Notes: generated from the letters alone by a model not told the origin. DNA of 64,000 nt from Rhodeus uyekii (GCA_037043235.1 JAWRVZ010000276.1:575719-639718), one strand, 5' to 3'; shown: positions 31,691 through 43,290, counted from the stretch's first letter. Numbers and translations: made by a program.

Positions 31691-32105
31691 GAGTTTCAGA
31701 AGTACCCCTTTATACTCCAGGAACCAAGTTTCACCCAACTCGCCTTCTTGCAACAAACTGAACAACAAGCTCATCTCTAATGCTAAAGCAATATCATCTC
31801 ATCCATGCCTCAAGCCTTCTACAGCCACCCACCAGTGATGCTCATCTTTCTGGAAACACGAACACCAAACTTCCTTACCAATGAGACAAGAAGCCCTACC
31901 GAACTCGCGACTAACCCCCCGCAGCTTTCACCTCGCAATATTTTGGGGGCCATCAACACCTTCCCAGTGGCTGTCCAACTTGGTTGAAATTTTTGGGGGA
32001 GTGCTCCAGGTTCGGGCTAAATACCAAGCTCGGAGCCCTCTCCTCGGACAGCATGCCAAATAAGCTTACCATTTACTGCTCCTGAATCATTTGTGTGAAC
32101 TCGTG

Positions 32106-32637
32106 AAATTATGTTTTATTAACAAAGTTCGGGAGGAGCACATTCAAATGATTAACGCAATCAACACGTCATCAGCAATTGCACCTCATCCTATCAGCAT
32201 GAGAGGAAGCATGTATATATAGACATGTTTTTACTCACCTACAGCTCTTGACATTTTTTTCGGCAGCTCGACAGTTTACGGCATACGGCTCGCAATACAG
32301 CCGAAATCGAGCTCTACACGTTAGATGGATTTTCTACGAAAACCTCCGGACTCAGGAGCGATCCTTATCCGCCTAACACCATGCTGACCATATTATATCA
32401 CCCTCAGCATTATGTATATATAGACATGTTTTGACTCGCCTACAGCTCTTGACATTTTTTTCAGCATCCCTCCGCCACCCCGACTCCTCACACTTAATTG
32501 TTCCTATCAAAGTCAGGATACGGGGGGAGTGCTCCAGGTTCGGGCTAAATACCGAGCTCGGAGCCCTCTCCTCGGACAGCACGCCAAATAAGCTTACCAT
32601 TTACTGCTCCTGAATAATTTGTAAGTGTGAACTTGTA
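32106..32637 (-). mobile_element. Short unit joined head-to-tail to the long unit (minus strand)
   Basis: On the minus strand it starts like the long unit (AGTTCACACTTAC, CAGGAGCAGTAAATGGTAAG, GCTCCGAGCTCGG) and ends like it (GTTAATAAAACATAATTT), with the middle missing. It carries two copies of the AAAAAATGTCAAGAGCTG block with TATATATA. It looks like an internally deleted derivative or an LTR-like terminal unit. Confidence 0.6.
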
Positions 32638-32799
32638 AATTGACTGTTAATTGCTGTGGATGTAGTATTGTCCGTTGAAGTTTGGCTGATATCTTGTGAA
32701 CTGATGTTACACACACTGATATTATGATATTCCCTGCAAAAATACATTAAGCCAGGTACGGTAGATGATACGGCTAAAACTGTAGTGTTACAGATTTAA

Positions 32800-33215
32800 A
32801 ATATAGCTGCAAGCAGCCATGACGGGGCCAAGCACAAGGAGGGCATTAAATGTCATGCCGACATGGCTGGCAGTATCAGACCAACGGCAACACGCATCTA
32901 AAGACATTTGAATATGATTTTAAGCTAAAGGGCTGAAAAATCATTAATACAGACACTGTAATTTGATTGAAAAGTTTATCGCTTTGGACCAATAGTTGGA
33001 GCTGTGTCCAAATTGTTATAATGTGGTCAGAGTAATGTGACAATGAAATGTGCAAAGTTTTGTGTTATTTGGACAAAACGTTGCTGACATAGAGCATTAA
33101 AGTCATTTTGTCATCACTACCTCAAATTTGTAATTGCGGTATACAAAAACGGTTTTGTCTATCGACACGAAATCCATAACTTTTTGTCAGCATAGTCTGA
33201 AGATGATACGATTCA
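32800..33215 (-). mobile_element. Truncated inverted copy of the GGGCCAAGC repeat
   Basis: Reverse complement of the right part of 8128-9730, starting TATAGCTGCAAGCAGCCATG. It is cut at 33215 by the inserted minus-strand retroelement tail. Confidence 0.8.
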
Positions 33216-33221
33216 ATGTTA

Positions 33222-33560
33222 ATAATAATAATAATTCATTACATTTATATAGCGCTTTATCAAAGTCTCTCAAAGTCGCTTTACATGGAAGGGGGAATCT
33301 CCTCAACCGCCACTAGAGTGCAGCATCCACCTGGATGATGCGACGGCAGCCATATTGCGCCAGAACGCTCACCACAAACTAGCTTTATTGGTGGAGAGGA
33401 GACAGAGTGATGATGCAGCCAATCAGAGAAAGGGGATGGTTAGGAAGCCATGATGGACATATTTGGCCAGAATGCCGGGGTTACACCCCTACTCTTGCGA
33501 AAGACATCCTGGGATTTTTAATGACCACAGAGAGTCAGGACCTCAGTTTAACGTCTCATC
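33222..33560 (-). mobile_element. Truncated retroelement 3' region, minus orientation
   Basis: Second copy of 15205-15786, with an (AAT)n tail at 33221-33235 and then ATTACATTTATATAGCGC. It is truncated after the GTTTAACGTCTCATCTGA phrase, where a different tandem repeat begins. Confidence 0.7.
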
Positions 33561-33910
33561 TGATGAAAAAAGCCAAAAAAGAACCTGCAGGGAAAATTCT
33601 GGGAACCCTCTCCATAGGTTTCAAAATTATCCCAAAAAATAACCTGCATGGGAACGTTCTCTATAAGTTTAAAAATTATCCCAAAAAAAGAACCTGCAGG
33701 GAACGTTCTCTATAAGTTTAAAAAATAAGCCAAAAAAAAGAACCTGCAGGGAACATTCTGGGAACGTTCTCTATAAGTTTCAAAATTAAGCCAAAAAAGA
33801 ACCTGCAGGGAGCGTTCCCAGAATGTCCCCTGTAGGTTACAAAAAAATAACCAATATTATTTGGTTCCCAAAAAATAAACAAACGGGAACGTTAGGGGAA
33901 CGTTTGTGTT
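33560..33910. repeat. About 60-bp tandem repeat with GGGAACGTTCT motif
   Basis: Four to five diverged units, each AAAAAAGAACCTGCAGGGAA...TTCTCTATAAGTTT. The motif relates to the palindromic repeat at 26541-26740, so both may be ends of one repeat family. Confidence 0.7.
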
Positions 33911-33961
33911 TACTGGGGGACAGTTTGCTGTCATGTTTTGGGTCCATATGATTCCCTAGAG

Positions 33962-34215
33962 CAGTGGTCACCAACTTTTTGAAACTGAAGATCAGTCAGA
34001 AGGGGGGGGGGGGGGGGGGGGGTTGGTGCGCGCGCGTGGAGCGGAGTTGTCGTCCTATCGGAGCTTGCAGAGCCGCAGAGTGACAGACTCGCTAATTTGG
34101 CAACTGAAACGTTCTTATTTTCGGGAGCTTCCGGGATGGTGATAAAGGACGCGATCGACCGGATGGCGACCAAAGATCGACCAGTCGATCATGATCGACG
34201 GGTTGGCGACCACTG
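33962..34215. mobile_element. hAT-type MITE
   Basis: Ends CAGTGGTCACCAAC and GTTGGCGACCACTG, 254 bp, flanked by CCCTAGAG (33954-33961) and CCCTAAAG (34216-34223), an 8-bp duplication with one mismatch. The interior contains a G homopolymer and GATCGACC repeats and no transposase. Confidence 0.85.
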
Positions 34216-34223
34216 CCCTAAAG

Positions 34224-34540
34224 GAAAGGGTCAGTGCGAACATTGATGAAACATATCTTGATGGGAGTGGCCACCTTATCCATAAAGCATGAGGGTTCAT
34301 AGAATGTTTTGAAGAGTATAAAACTGTTCAAGACTTTGCAGTCACCAGATCTCAACCTATCGAACAGCTATGGGAGATTCTAGACTGATGTGTTAAACTG
34401 CACCACCACTTTGTAAGAACTGTGTTCTGTCCCACCAGTGTATTTCCAGAGACTTGTTGAAGCTGTTCTGGCAGCACATGGTGGCCAAACACGCCACTAA
34501 AACAATACAGTGGATTTACCTTTAATTTTTCACCCATCTA
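34224..34540 (+). pseudogene. Possible Tc1/mariner-type transposase remnant
   Basis: Around 34345-34380 the sequence reads SPDLN then, after a frameshift, PIEQLWEIL, which resembles the motif around the last catalytic residue of Tc1/mariner transposases. It is followed by degenerate sequence that could be the transposase C-terminus. No terminal repeats were found, and stops and shifts are frequent. Short and uncertain. Confidence 0.35.
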
Positions 34541-35098
34541 TACTCTAGTTTCTGAACAGAATGTAAAATAAACAACAAACAAAACTTCATAGTCTATCTC
34601 TCTAGATACAAATCTTAATTTAACATGATTGAATTCATTATGTTTATTTTATCCTCTCATGATTGTCATCTCTTTAATTTTATTGAATATTGTTTACTTT
34701 ATGTTGTTTTATACATTTTGTTTTACATGTTGTAAATTTCCAGTCTGCAGATAAGCTGTATGTTTTTTTGCCATGCCAAAAAAGCACAACAAACTAAGCA
34801 GTAAAATTTGAAATGGAGAGAAATTGGCATCTGACATGATTTTGTAGAGCTGAATTTGGTTTAAACATTGACATCATCTGAACCATTAAACTGTCATCAA
34901 GAATAGTGAAGGCACAGCTGATTAAACAAATAAATGAAATAAGTGGATTGGTGTGTAGGAGGAAGCTAGTCAGTTATTCCTTCTCAAAATAAAATGCATT
35001 TGAGAAAAAGTTGCTGAATGAATAAAGCTGTGGCTGGATCAGAGACAAAAGAAGAAGACTCATTAGAAGATGAGCACGGGTTCATATCTGTTACCCTT
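34541..35098. other. AT-rich stretch, nothing recognised
   Basis: Apart from an AATAAAGCTGTGGCTGGATC phrase at 35019, similar to the one at 49200, no coding, RNA or repeat signature is seen. Confidence 0.4.
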
Positions 35099-35533
35099 CC
35101 CTTAGTCCTGTTTGTCGAGCCATTTGTGCACTTCCTGGGAGGTCAATGTTACACTTCCTGTCGGTGAGTTCTATTGTCACTTCCTGTGTGTCGTGTCATT
35201 TGTCACTTCCTGTGTGTCATGTCATGTGTTGTTTCACTTCCGGGTCCTTTCTGTTTTCACTCATCCTTAGTCTACCCAGCTGTTCGTCATTCCCTTGTGT
35301 ATAAAACCCTCTTATGTTTCCCTTGTCTTTGTCAGTTGTTGACATTGTCTGTGTCTGGTTGTCGGCAATCAGTTGGTGTTTCTCTGCTAGTGTGCAGATG
35401 CAGTTGTTTTTCCCAAGTTTCTCTAGGTTTTTACACAAGAGTTCTGTTTTATTTGCTTTTTTGTGAATAAAGGAGTGTTTCAGTTGAAACCAACTTCTCT
35501 TCATTTTTCTCCGCTCACTAACTACATGTAACA
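35099..35533 (+). mobile_element. Solo LTR with perfect 5-bp target duplication
   Basis: The unit TGTTACCC...TGTAACA (435 bp) is flanked by ATATC on both sides (35094-35098 and 35534-35538). It contains TATAAAACCC near 35300 and AATAAAGGAG near 35466, in promoter-to-polyadenylation order. It has internal short repeats of CACTTCCTGTGTGTC. Confidence 0.9.
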
Positions 35534-35589
35534 ATATCAACAAGAGGGAAAATGAAAATACTAAAAATGAACCACTTTCTGTTTTCCTC

Positions 35590-35642
35590 AAGTTTTAACT
35601 CACTTTGGATAAAAGTGTCTGCTAAATGAATAAATCTAAATG
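35590..35642 (+). repeat. SINE-type tail fragment
   Basis: The phrase TTTGGATAAAAGTGTCTGCTAAATG is the conserved tail shared by several teleost SINEs. The tRNA-related head is missing. A relative lies in the inverted repeats at 47600-47745. Confidence 0.5.
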
Positions 35643-35789
35643 TATTAACACATATACACAGATACGCACACACACACAGCTTCTCCAAGGCTCAACTTGC
35701 TTAGGCTTCAACTATCAACAAAAACTAGAGGATAAACTTCGTCGAGACAAACTTTAGAAGTTGGCTGAGAACGTTGCCAGAGAAACTGT

Positions 35790-36187
35790 AATTCCCTTTC
35801 ATGGGAACTGGAGCTACGTCAAAACGCTAGGGGAAATACCTTGACGTCAGTCACGTGAAGAACTGTGCAACCAAATGAGAGAAAATGTGTGTGAATGCGC
35901 GTCGCGGGTCAGTGACATCGTGAACAGAGCATAAAAGGCACGCCGGAATGCGGAAGCGACAGCTTTGAGTGTCTTCAGTGTGCTGTGTGTAAGAGAGAGT
36001 GTGTTTGCTCAAGTTTTCTCACCAAACTGCTAAGAGTCTGCGATAGAGTGAGAATGGCGGAACAGGCTTTCAAACCTTGTGCTTTTCCCTGCCCACGCTT
36101 CATCACGAGTAAGAATCAGGGGCATAGCCAGAATTTTATTTTTGGGGGATCCCAGCTTAAAATGAGGGGGCAACTCATTTTTTATAC

Positions 36188-36245
<58 letters not shown>

Positions 36246-37890
36246 CAATTGGAAATCTGAGGGGGCCGGACATGTAAATGAGGGGGCCAAGGCCCACCCA
36301 GGTGCCCTCGTGGCTACGCCACTGGTAGGAATACACATAATCTGTGCCTGGCCTGTTTGGCAGCGGAGCACGCTCGGTCAGCGCTTAAGGGCGCTGGCTG
36401 TGAGGACTGCGAGAGGTTCTCTCTGTGTACGCTCCGCTCCCGCCTGGCGGTTTTTTATGATGCCAATCAGGCTTGCATTCCACAAGGCTCCGGGCCCGCT
36501 GCAGCTGAGGCTCAGCGGCATCCGCGCTCTTGGGGTTCGCAGATGGATCTCTCAGTGGGGCTTGAGACGGGCCTTCCCCCTTCTCAGCCTTCACAGGATG
36601 AATCCGGTCCCAGTCAGGATCCGGGAGCACGCGCTGTGGGCGTGGTTTCTCCCGACCGTACTGGGACATCGGCGTTGACTTTGTCCAGCTCCGAGGAGGT
36701 GGATGTGGTCAGCTTCGATCCGGCTGATGAAGATTCGCCACCCTCCTCTCCGGCCTCGAGGAGCTACTCGAGGTAGTGACGCGAGCGGTCTCTCGTCTGG
36801 AGATCGATTGGCCGGCGGAGACCAGGGACGCTCGTCCTAGGAAAAGCAAATTGCACGAGCGTTACCTGCCTGCCCGCATCATCCTCTAGTGCCAGGCCCT
36901 GCCGTTCTTCCGCAATCTCCACACCGAGGTGTCGAGATCTTGGAGAAGGCCAGCCTCCGACAGAGTGCATACACCGCAGTGTACAATGTATGCTACTCTT
37001 GTCGGGGCTCAGCCCTATGGCTATGGAGGGATGCCGAAGGTGGATGAGGCTCTTGCGGGATACCTTGCACATCAATCGGCATCCTCTCTCAAGAGGATGA
37101 GAGAGCCCCCGGCGCTCCCCACCAAGCCGATGCGGGTCACATAGTCACTGGTGGGGAAAGCATATTCCTGGGGGACCTCGACCAAGGCGGTGGCATTGGC
37201 CCGGAGGCAGTGGCAGAGCTGCAGAGCTCCGGGCCATGGATTTTTCTCTCTGGGCCACTAGGGAGACGGCCTATTCCATCGGCCGCTCCATGGCAGCTCT
37301 GGTGTCTGCCGGGTGTCTCTCAATGGGTCCTGCGCACGGTAACTTACAGGTACGCCATTCAGTTCGGGGTTTCTCCACCCCGCTTCTCGGGGGTCCTACT
37401 GTCCCTGGTAGGCCCCCAGCAGGTTCTGGTCATGGAACAAGATGTAGACACTCTGCTGGGGTAAGGGGCCATCGAGTATGTACTCCTCGCAGACAGACAG
37501 TCCGGGTTCTACAGCCGGTACTTTATAGTTCCAAAGAAGGATGGAGTGTTGCGGCCTATCCTGGATTTGCGTCTTTTAAATTGCACAGTCATGCGTCTCA
37601 AATTCAAAATGCTGACGCTCAAACAGATTGTTACACAGATCGGGTCTGAGGACTGGTTCGTCACGATCAACCTCAAAGACGCATACTTCCACATCTCCAT
37701 CCTTCCACAGCACAGGAAGTACCAACAGTTTGCCTTTGGGGGGAAGGCGTACCAGTAATCAGGTATTTCCTTTCGGCCTAGCGCTCACACGAAAGTTGTG
37801 GACGCTGCTCTTGCTTCGCTGCGCTCCCGAGGCATTCGTGTCCTGAATTACATCGACGACTGGCTCTTTCTGGCCCAGCTGCCGCTGTGA
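35790..37890 (+). pseudogene. Truncated DIRS-like retrotransposon: ORF1 and RT
   Basis: It starts with a terminal-repeat-like segment (ATTCCCTTTCATGGGAAC, GCTACGTCAAAACGC) followed by a leader and an ORF1 from ATG 36054. ORF1 has cysteine/histidine-rich zinc-finger-like parts (CAFPCPRF, LCLACLAAEHA, GCEDCERF), a GPAAAEAQR motif and acidic serine-rich region. It then shifts frame near 36770 and has a stop near 36888. The RT follows in pieces (SRYFIVPKKDGVLRPILDLR, TINLKDAYFHI, FAFGGKAYQ, NYIDDWLFLAQ) and ends after the YIDD box. RNase H, methylase and tyrosine recombinase are missing. A hAT MITE interrupts ORF1. Inactive. Confidence 0.85.
36117..36324. mobile_element. hAT-type MITE inside DIRS ORF1
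   Basis: Ends CAGGGGCATAGCCAG and TGGCTACGCCACTG; flanks GTAAGAAT (36109-36116) and GTAGGAAT (36325-36332), an 8-bp duplication with one mismatch. It contains a (TA)n tract (36188-36241). The interruption falls within the zinc-finger-like part of ORF1, and the frame resumes after it. Confidence 0.85.
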
Positions 37891-38351
37891 AAGGTTATAT
37901 TAATGTAAAAATTAATAAAATAACAAAAAATAAAAACCTGCCAGTTGCATCAAAAAACAGCACACATTTTATCAACCAGGGGCATATTCTTCGTACCTTG
38001 CTAACTCGCTTAGCTGGATTAGATTGTTGGTGATTTCGCATGATCTTGGATTGTTCGGTTCTTCGCTCATCCGGGACTGGTTGTCATAGTAACAGGTCCG
38101 TTGAATTGAACCTGCTCGGGAGCAGGCTTACTTCATGATGGTAGCATTAGATCACGGCTTTATAAGCGGAAATGATGTGGGAAGTTTGTCGCAGCATGTC
38201 CTGTCCGTTTTTACGAGAGCAAACTGTTGCTGAAGGTTTAATATAATATATTTAATAGAATTATAAAAATTATAATATATATAAAAAAAAATTATAATAA
38301 AAAATATATATATATGTATATATAAAAATTATATATATATATGTATATATA

Positions 38352-38421
<70 letters not shown>

Positions 38422-38430
38422 TACGTGAGG
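37891..38430. repeat. Unclassified AT-rich sequence with (TA)n microsatellite
   Basis: After the DIRS break comes an AT-rich region with a CCAGGGGCATATTCTTCG phrase near 37977, then a (TA)n tract of about 38 units (38345-38420). Nothing coding is seen. Confidence 0.6.
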
Positions 38431-39265
38431 GTATAATGTATCTAGTTAATTTAGATACAATTAGTCGTAGTCGGGCGTTAACAACAGCTCAAGCTGTGTG
38501 TATTGCCTTGCGCTACTTTGCGAGTGGCACGTTCCTTTACACTGTTGGGATGCGGAGAACATTGTGAAAGTGCTGTCTGTCGTGCCATTCACAAAGTTTA
38601 CCTGGCACTCAAGCAATCTTTACGGTTTTTTTTTTTGTGTTCTTTACAAACCACTTAAGACCCCAAGTTGTTGAAGAGAGCTTTTTCGCTATTACAGGTA
38701 CATTATAATTGATCATAGAGGTTATGAATTCATGACCATGCCAGTAAATATCACCCTAATGTATTGGTCCCATAGAGCATAAGTAGTTATATAATACAGC
38801 TTGTCTCAAAGATGATTTATGGCCTAATTTATGGTGTGATTTATGGCCGTAATTTATGGCTGTACCCTGTGTCCGGCTGTCCACCTGCCACTCAAACTGT
38901 CCGGTGAATGTTTGACAGACAGGTGTTTAGGGGTTAAATGTGTGTGTGTTGTTGCCCCCGATTGGCTGCTCACTGGGTGTCAAAGGTTTTTATGGTTAGA
39001 TTTACAACTTAGCGTCACAGGCAGGCAAGTCAGAGTGTCAATCAAATAAAGGTACAGATGATTTTATGGTTTGATATATGATGATGGATGGATCGTAACC
39101 AGAGTGCCATTGAAATGGTGCTGCTCCTCTCCTGTCCGCTGGCTCCATCCAGTCTGGTGGGGGGAAAGCCGTTGGGGGTCATGATTGTTTCTTTGATTGT
39201 CTGTGGGGAAAGTAACCCAAGCAAGTTTTACATTGTTAACACCCAGCATCAAAATCAGTGTTGTT
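38431..39265. other. Unassigned sequence with ATTTATGGC tandem repeats
   Basis: A short tandem of 'ATTTATGGCC/TATTTATGG' phrases (38812-38865) precedes GC-balanced sequence ending in TCAAATAAAGG near 39043. Nothing recognisable is encoded. Confidence 0.4.
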
Positions 39266-39269
39266 TGAT

Positions 39270-39495
39270 CTAAAAACTGAAGGCAGAGACTGTGGTTTAC
39301 CTACCAGAAGAAGAAAAGACTGTGTTTGCATTTTAGCAATGATAAGGGCCCAGACATCCGATCCCTGGTTTTTCTACTATCCATCTCCCCCTGTGATGCA
39401 GTTGAGGGTCTGATGGCCTGTTTGTTAACAGTCATGCAGCACACACCAGTTCTCCTGAAAGACTTAAAAAAGTATGCCTTGTTCAAATGAGGCAT
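39270..39495 (+). pseudogene. Possible decayed coding fragment of unknown origin
   Basis: Two adjacent frames read like protein: one up to TVVYLPEEEKTVFAF (stop near 39334) and, one frame over, NDKGPDIRSLVFLLSISP with a continuation to a stop near 39490. A single shift would join them. I do not recognise the family. The short length makes chance possible. Confidence 0.3.
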
Positions 39496-40600
39496 TCCAA
39501 TAAAATAATTCATTCTTCATTCACTTCACTATAAAATACCTGAGTAATATGGAAAATGTTGATTTAAAATTTTGAAAAACTGTCTTGAAAATGAGTATAA
39601 ATATATATTTTCCTGTACTTTATTATGCTTCAAATTAATGCATCCAGGTTCAACAGAGTCCAAAAACAAAAACAAAAGCATGTTGTAAGTCGATACCTCT
39701 GCGATCAGAACTTGTGTGTTTATACTACAAAAACAAAAGTGATTTAAGATTTTAATTTGTGTATTAAATAAAGGTTCCTCTTAGCTCTTATCTCATAGTG
39801 ACGGAAAATGTTTTTATACTGTTGTGATTTATCTTCAGATTGTATACTAAAAAGTTAGTGTTAACATTTAGTTATTTAATACTATGGGAAACTTAGTCAT
39901 ATTTGATAAAGTTTTGTTATAAACCTCTTATTATTGAATTAATTATACTGTTGTACATTACAATTATTGAAAATATATTATGTAAAATTACTTTCTCACA
40001 AATGTGTTATCCGAATCACAAGTTTACCTAAACTACTCTACAGTCATCTTACCCAAACATTTTTAATCTTACAGTTTTTAAAAATGTTTACTCAATAGAA
40101 GTAGTTTTCGGCCCCACTCAGTGAAACATTCACTCATATACCAGATCTTCAGACCAAAACTGCACGCGTATTATATGCTTTACAAACATATAGCATACAG
40201 CTAACAATATGTTTTCAGAAAGAAAAACATTATTTTAATCCTTAAGCATTTCTGTTAGTGTAAACATTTACCTAATTTGATCACTTAGAAATCAAAACAC
40301 AGCATTTCTGTTTATGATGTAAAAATATACTGAATATACATATAAGTCATCACCTTTTACTTCTATAACACTTTATACCATCAATAGTTTAATATACTCC
40401 AATTCAGTTCAAAGTACATCCAACAAGCCGATAGTGTGCAGTGTTTTTGTACACATACACTGCACAATGAACAAGCAAAAGATATAATAGAGTAGAGCTT
40501 TAAATGTGTAGAATAGGGTTGTGTAAGTTACTATACAAAATCACAGTTTTAGAAGATTTAAAATAGTTTTTGAATAAATTGTTTGCTTTTCCCAAAAGGT
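39496..40600. other. AT-rich 1.1-kb stretch, nothing recognised
   Basis: No ORF above background, no RNA gene and no repeat ends were seen. Confidence 0.5.
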
Positions 40601-40602
40601 AG

Positions 40603-40613
40603 GTGTGTGTGCG

Positions 40614-40646
<33 letters not shown>

Positions 40647-40780
40647 ATCTGTGTCTGTCTGTTTTGTTTGCGTGCGTGCATGTGTGTATGTGTGTGTGTG
40701 TGCACGTGTCTGTTTGTTTGTTTTGTTTGTGTCTTTTTATGTGCGTCCATGTGTCTTTGTTTGTATCTGTTTGTTTGTTT

Positions 40781-40838
<58 letters not shown>

Positions 40839-40912
40839 ATGTCTGTTTGTTTGTTTGTGTACGTGTTTGTGTACGTGTTTGCATGTCTGTTTGTTGGAGT
40901 TTGCGTGTTTGT
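40603..40912. repeat. Compound (TG)n / TGTTTG microsatellite
   Basis: Long imperfect TG tracts mixed with TGTTTGTTTG and TGTCTGTG variants. The cysteine-valine frames on the plus strand and the threonine-histidine frames on the minus strand, up to 190 codons, come from this repeat. Confidence 0.97.
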
Positions 40913-41347
40913 TTCAATAAACAAAAGCATGTTTCACTCCAAATTCGAAGTAAAAATAAAAACACCCATTGTTTAAACATGTATACATCACTAAAGCACT
41001 GCATGTTGTCTGTTACATTTAAACAAAACTTTTGCTGTCATTATTTATTATATTTTAAATATCCTGATGACCAGCCTTGTTCCCTTTCAAGGGAACTCGA
41101 GCTGCGTCATCGCTATGGGAACGCCCCCGCGTCATCAACTCTTGAAGCACAATAGAAAACACCTGTGAGAATGACGCGGATGACGTCATGAGCCAGGAAA
41201 CAAAAGGCACGCCGAAACCGGCACCGACAGCTTTTTCGTCTTCAACAAGCACTAGGAAGCTCTGTGTAGGATGTCTCGGCAAGAGTTTTCAGTATGGCAG
41301 AAAGTTTTTACGCTGCGTATTTCCCTGCTCTCAATTTATTTCTGGCG

Positions 41348-41607
41348 GGGATATGCACACTTTACGAGTGTCATGCATGGGGGTAGAGCATGCACTGGCA
41401 GCGCTCAAGGGCGTTGCCTGTGCGGATTGTGAGCGGTTTCCACCGCTGACTCTCTGCTCTCGCCTAGCAGCCTTCGGGGAGGCTGCTAGAGCGCGTGGTC
41501 CTCGTGGCATGGGTCCCGCTGCCGCTGAGGCGTTGCGGCGGTCCCGGTCATGGGGATCACATGTGTCTCCCCCTTCCCCCGGGCTTCTGGAGCTCGTCCG
41601 AGGATGA
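41348..41607 (+). pseudogene. DIRS ORF1 N-terminal fragment
   Basis: The frame contains EHALAALKGVACADCERF, CSRLAAFGEAARARG and GPAAAEALRRSRSWG. It is collinear with the ORF1 at 36357, which has the same cysteine pair and GPAAAEAQR motif. It then runs into unrelated sequence and a stop. Confidence 0.7.
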
Positions 41608-41792
41608 GCTCCGTAGACTCGGGGGATGAGAACTCTCTACTGTAGTCGTATCGCTCGAGGGCGCTGGCTGCGGATATTGTGAGCTCAGTTTCGATCTCGC
41701 TGCTGCTGAGGCTCAGCGAAGATTGCTGACGCTGGGTTCACGGTCCATCTCCGAGAAGCTTTGTTATAACAAATTCGCATCTTAGGTAGTAT

Positions 41793-41869
41793 GTGTCTAC
41801 TGTGGTACAGTGGATACTGCGTTTACCTATCACGCAATAGACCCGGGTTCGAAACCCAGTCTGATGCAC
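41793..41869 (+). ncRNA. tRNA-like sequence inside the DIRS-like element
   Basis: It has an A-box-like TGGTACAGTGGATA and a perfect B box GGTTCGAAACC within a pairing T arm, and a GCGT/ACGC stem where the anticodon arm should be. The acceptor ends do not pair well and the anticodon loop is too long, so it is a tRNA-derived relic or pol III promoter element rather than a working tRNA. Confidence 0.4.
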
Positions 41870-42013
41870 TTTTTCAGCTCTGAGGAGCTGTATTTTGTGT
41901 TAGCGTCTGACTGAGAGAGCAAACGAAGATGTGTATGGACTTGCTGTTCGCGTGCCCCGAGTCTAGTTTAAAAGAAAAGGGATGTCACGTGTGGTTGAGA
42001 AAAGTGCGCAGAT

Positions 42014-43290
42014 ATGGCAAATTTACTAACTGCACCTTCACTAATCTTGGGCACTGCGCCTCCAAGATATCCATTTCTGAACCTCATCATGGCTCAGTCA
42101 TGGCAGTTCGGCATCGAGATGTCGTTCTCGCTCACTGGAAGGTGCGGGGGAGGGCTAATCTTACATGGTCTGCGCTCGAGGGCGTCGACTGTGTAGGTTG
42201 CCATTCCTGTCTGACAGTCTTCGAGGAGATTGTTCAGACTCGCGGTTTGGTCCTGCTGCAGCTGAGGCTCAGTGGCGATCGCTGTCGCGGGGACTTCTCA
42301 GATTTCGGAAGCACGCCCTGTGCGGTTTCTTCCGACTTGAATAACTACGACCCAGCTCTGAGGAGTTGGGCATTGTATTCACAAAAGTGCCAGACTTCTC
42401 TCAGCCTGCCCACGCAGTGTGGTAGAGGGGTGTGTGTGGTCAGCACGGTTGGTTCTGTTTTCCGCACTACCTTCCAAAAAGGAAAAGAGAGTAAAAGCCT
42501 TATCGGTTCTGAGGAACAGACAGTGTCGTGGTGACGCTTTCATTTGGGTGTGTAGGCCCTCGGGGGGGCCACCTCCCTAGGCGTCTTTTAGAGATTGATT
42601 AGTGCTGGCAATGATACCAATTCCGTGCGCCTCAACACCATCTGTTTCCTAGAAAGGAACTGACAGCAAAAGTATGTGACGTTTTGCGTATAAACTGGGT
42701 GAAAATATGCTCCTTCGCCATGGCTGTAGCCTTCTTTGGCCCGTGGTGTCACAGGTGGAGCAGGTTCTGTTGCAATCGTTGTCACCCGGGAGGTCCCGGG
42801 CGATGGTTGCCATACCGCCCTTTCAGTGAAAGGTCTATAGAGTTTTGGCTCCCTTGAGGGGAGAGCCACCGCAATCTTGAAAAAAAAAAAAAAAGAAGAG
42901 GGGAAAAAATAATAATCAAACGAATAATGAGCTTCCTGGGCACTTTTTATATACTCCCTCATTTGCGGCCATTTCCTCTCTTTCGATGAGAGATTTTTGT
43001 GGCCGGAGACCGGCGCGGATATGGCAAACTTACCTACTGCACCTTCTCTAATGCTTGGGCACTGCGCCTGCAGATATCCATGTTCTGAGCCTCATCTACG
43101 GTGGCTCAGTCATGGCAGTTAGCAGTTCGGCATCGAGGTGTTGTTCTCGCTCACTGGAAGGTGCGGGGCAGGGCTAATCTTACGTGGTACGTGCTCGAGG
43201 GCATTGCCTGTGTAGGTTGCCAATCCTGTCTGACAGTCTTCGAGGAGACTGTTCAGGCTCGCGAAAGAGGAATAAAGACGGTATGACTTC
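42014..43290 (+). repeat. Two diverged direct copies of an ORF1-like block
   Basis: About 270 bp at 42012-42245 recurs at 43016-43265 (GATATGGCAAA, GGCACTGCGCCT, GGCTCAGTCATGGCAGTT, TCGCTCACTGGAAGGTGCG). Both read like diverged ORF1 N-termini (LAHWKVRGRANLTW, LEG, CVGCQSCLTVFEE). An (A)n tract at about 42879 and unassigned sequence lie between them. Confidence 0.6.

Larger units (their letters stand above)
27539..32105 (-). mobile_element. Large unclassified repeat element (long unit), minus-strand copy
   Basis: Reverse-complement counterpart of 51578-63991. Read on the minus strand it begins with the terminal block near 32105, then the 54-bp minisatellite (about 31520-31680), the hairpin array (about 30560-31510), non-coding body (29450-30550), and a TATA-containing terminal block ending GTTAATAAAACATAATTT at 27539. 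It encodes no recognisable enzyme. It holds its own insertion at about 28375-29160. Class unknown: the AATAAA-bearing end and TATATATA box look LTR-like, but no pol gene exists. Confidence 0.65.

Noticed and set aside
40583..41155. Long cysteine/valine-rich and threonine/histidine-rich frames
   Set aside because: They are translations of a (TG)n microsatellite.
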